Source of the DNA: Auriscalpium vulgare
Taxonomy: Eukaryota; Basidiomycota; Agaricomycetes; Russulales; Auriscalpiaceae
Length of the DNA stretch: 56,797 bases
Assembly (NCBI GenBank): GCA_019915015.1
Contig: JAHBBC010000072.1
Coordinates: 1 to 56,797, forward strand
Direction of reading: 5' to 3'
This document shows, piece by piece, positions 55,774-56,797 of the stretch. Position numbers and translations under genes: made by a program. Numbering within the stretch: position 1 is the stretch's first letter; every line of letters begins with the position of its first letter. The notes under the pieces are model-generated. The model was given only the letters and a program-made list of their open reading frames with translations, had not been told where the DNA came from and searched no databases.

Positions 55774-56393
55774 ATGCCGTCCCTCGTCCTTGAAACGAAC
55801 GTGCAGGTGCGATCGATCCACTGCGCTCCGATGCGTACGCGTGATTCATGTTGCCCGCAGCTTCCAAACACGAAGCAGTTTGTAACCTCGTTTTCGAAGG
55901 TTAGTCCAGTTAGCCAGCTTGGTCAGGGACTTCATGGAGATGTACCTCTTTAGCTCGCCGCGGCGACGCTGAGCAAACCGGAGAAGTACATCACGGTGTC
56001 GTACCGCTACAACGAATTCTTGTCCTGGGAAGGGACCTTCGATCCTGCGTTCCTTCTCACCGTCGTGAGTTCTGCTACTTCTGACTCTCAAGACAGACCA
56101 CTCACTCTCATGCTAGACAAGCCTCGACAATATCTCCCCACAGCTAAATGACGGTTATAGCAAGACTTTCTTTGAGTTCTTCGAGAAGGAGCTGCATGTC
56201 CCAGGCACCAGGGGTTATATGTTGGTCGCACATCCCCGCCGAGGTCATGTACTGACTCTTGCTACAGCACATTCTTCGACCCTGGAAGAGCTAACCTAGG
56301 GTATGTCTGTCCTCGGACTCCTCCTAGAACCTAATTTGACCCTGTTGTAGGCACGAAGCGACGACATTCGCGACGATCTTCGGGAGCAAGTGA
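55774..56393 (+). CDS. Macrophage migration inhibitory factor (MIF)-like tautomerase
   Basis: Six short exons (55774-55806, 55861-55899, 55954-56064, 56117-56220, 56268-56300 and 56351-56393) join in phase to 363 bases (120 codons plus stop), the normal MIF length of about 115-120. The start MPSLVLETNV supplies the catalytic Pro after the initiator Met. The rest follows the MIF fold: a KQFVTSFSKLAAATLSKPEK helix, then YITVSYRYNEFLSW, then a second helix with YSKTFFEFFEKEL, and TFFDPGRANLGHEATTFA, matching the Y..YYD..A.N.GW..STFA end of animal MIF. Keto-enol tautomerase activity is likely from Pro-2; the biological role in fungi is unknown. Introns are 47-56 bases. Confidence 0.85.
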
Positions 56394-56699
56394 TGAAATG
56401 AAATGGAAGATGTTCAGCAGATTATACGCGGGTGTATGACAAGGCTCTATGCTACATTGCAATGGAATTTCGATGGCGCGATGGGATATTGCGCGAATGA
56501 TGTCAGTCGCAGACCACCGCTTACTATGCGGCCATGCCGCCGCTCTTGGTGCCCTCGGTCAACGATGCCACCGCAGTATACTGCTGACAAGACGCAGTAT
56601 ACATAAGACAGTGACAAAACACCTGCACAGAACGCGGCTCTGCATTATGAACAGAACGACGTTAATTACCAGGGAACGTTGAGATGGACTTTCACTCAC
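56394..56699. other. Intergenic, no gene supported
   Basis: Only short frames are seen. The minus-strand donor of the partial gene lies at the right end. Confidence 0.4.
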
Positions 56700-56797
56700 C
56701 GAGGGGCATGGTATTAGACAATGTGCTGTCCTCCGTCTTGAGCGACACGAACGATATCGGGGCCCAGCTCTTGCGATCCCAGCTGTCAGGTGCGGCG
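56700..56797 (-). CDS. Partial exon of a further gene cut by the window edge
   Basis: On the minus strand an open stretch reads SWDRKSWAPISFVSLKTEDS and ends at a strong GTGAGTGA donor at 56699. The gene's beginning lies outside the window and its next exon was not found. The coding call rests only on the open frame plus the donor. Confidence 0.35.

Overview
The window looks like nuclear DNA of a filamentous basidiomycete, most likely a wood-decay agaricomycete of the polypore type. The genes are GC-rich, densely packed on both strands and broken by many short GT-AG introns (mostly about 35-70 nt). Several families are typical of, or expanded in, Agaricomycetes: F-box proteins, FunK1 kinases, DUF7330-like proteins, WW-domain/multi-TM proteins, TET/JBP-like dioxygenases and Tnp2 transposases. 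No tRNA, rRNA or CRISPR array was seen.

Layout. Positions 1-8.5 kb hold an F-box gene (-), an AGTC-rich degenerate repeat, an unrecognised multi-exon gene (-), a small four-exon gene (+) and an EST1/SMG7-like gene (-). Positions 8.2-14.6 kb form an accessory block. A TET/JBP-like 2OG-Fe(II) dioxygenase lies downstream of four ACGCGT boxes and is followed by an AT-rich, CpG-depleted Tnp2 (CACTA-type) transposase gene. A diverged inverted repeat brackets this pair. Positions 16.3-20.3 kb hold a FunK1 kinase gene with a changed DFG-like motif and a decayed tyrosine-phosphatase gene. Positions 21.5-27.9 kb form a near-perfect palindrome made of one complete PIF/Harbinger transposon and a truncated inverted second copy.

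From 29 kb on, housekeeping genes dominate: DUF7330-like protein, CIA2/MIP18 (iron-sulfur targeting), DCN1 (cullin neddylation), a cytochrome P450, a tandem-exon region leading into a WW-domain/membrane protein gene whose 3' part is CpG-depleted, NOT4 (RING-RRM-C3H ubiquitin ligase), PDCD5, LCP5/neuroguidin (SSU processome), a T5orf172/DUF1766 protein, a small conserved protein, eRF1, POP7/Rpp20 (RNase P/MRP) and a MIF-like tautomerase. An exon of a further gene is cut by the right edge.

Themes. (1) Two sharply bounded CpG-poor islands suggest a history of CpG methylation and deamination in an otherwise CpG-rich window. One of them sits next to a TET/JBP-like gene, a family that oxidises methylated bases in other eukaryotes. 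(2) Four genes carry one apparent frameshift each, and each is resolved by a single extra C or G in or beside a short C/G run. This looks more like base-calling error than biology. (3) Exon structures were deduced by eye from splice signals and phase. Where exon lengths sum to a multiple of three this is stated.
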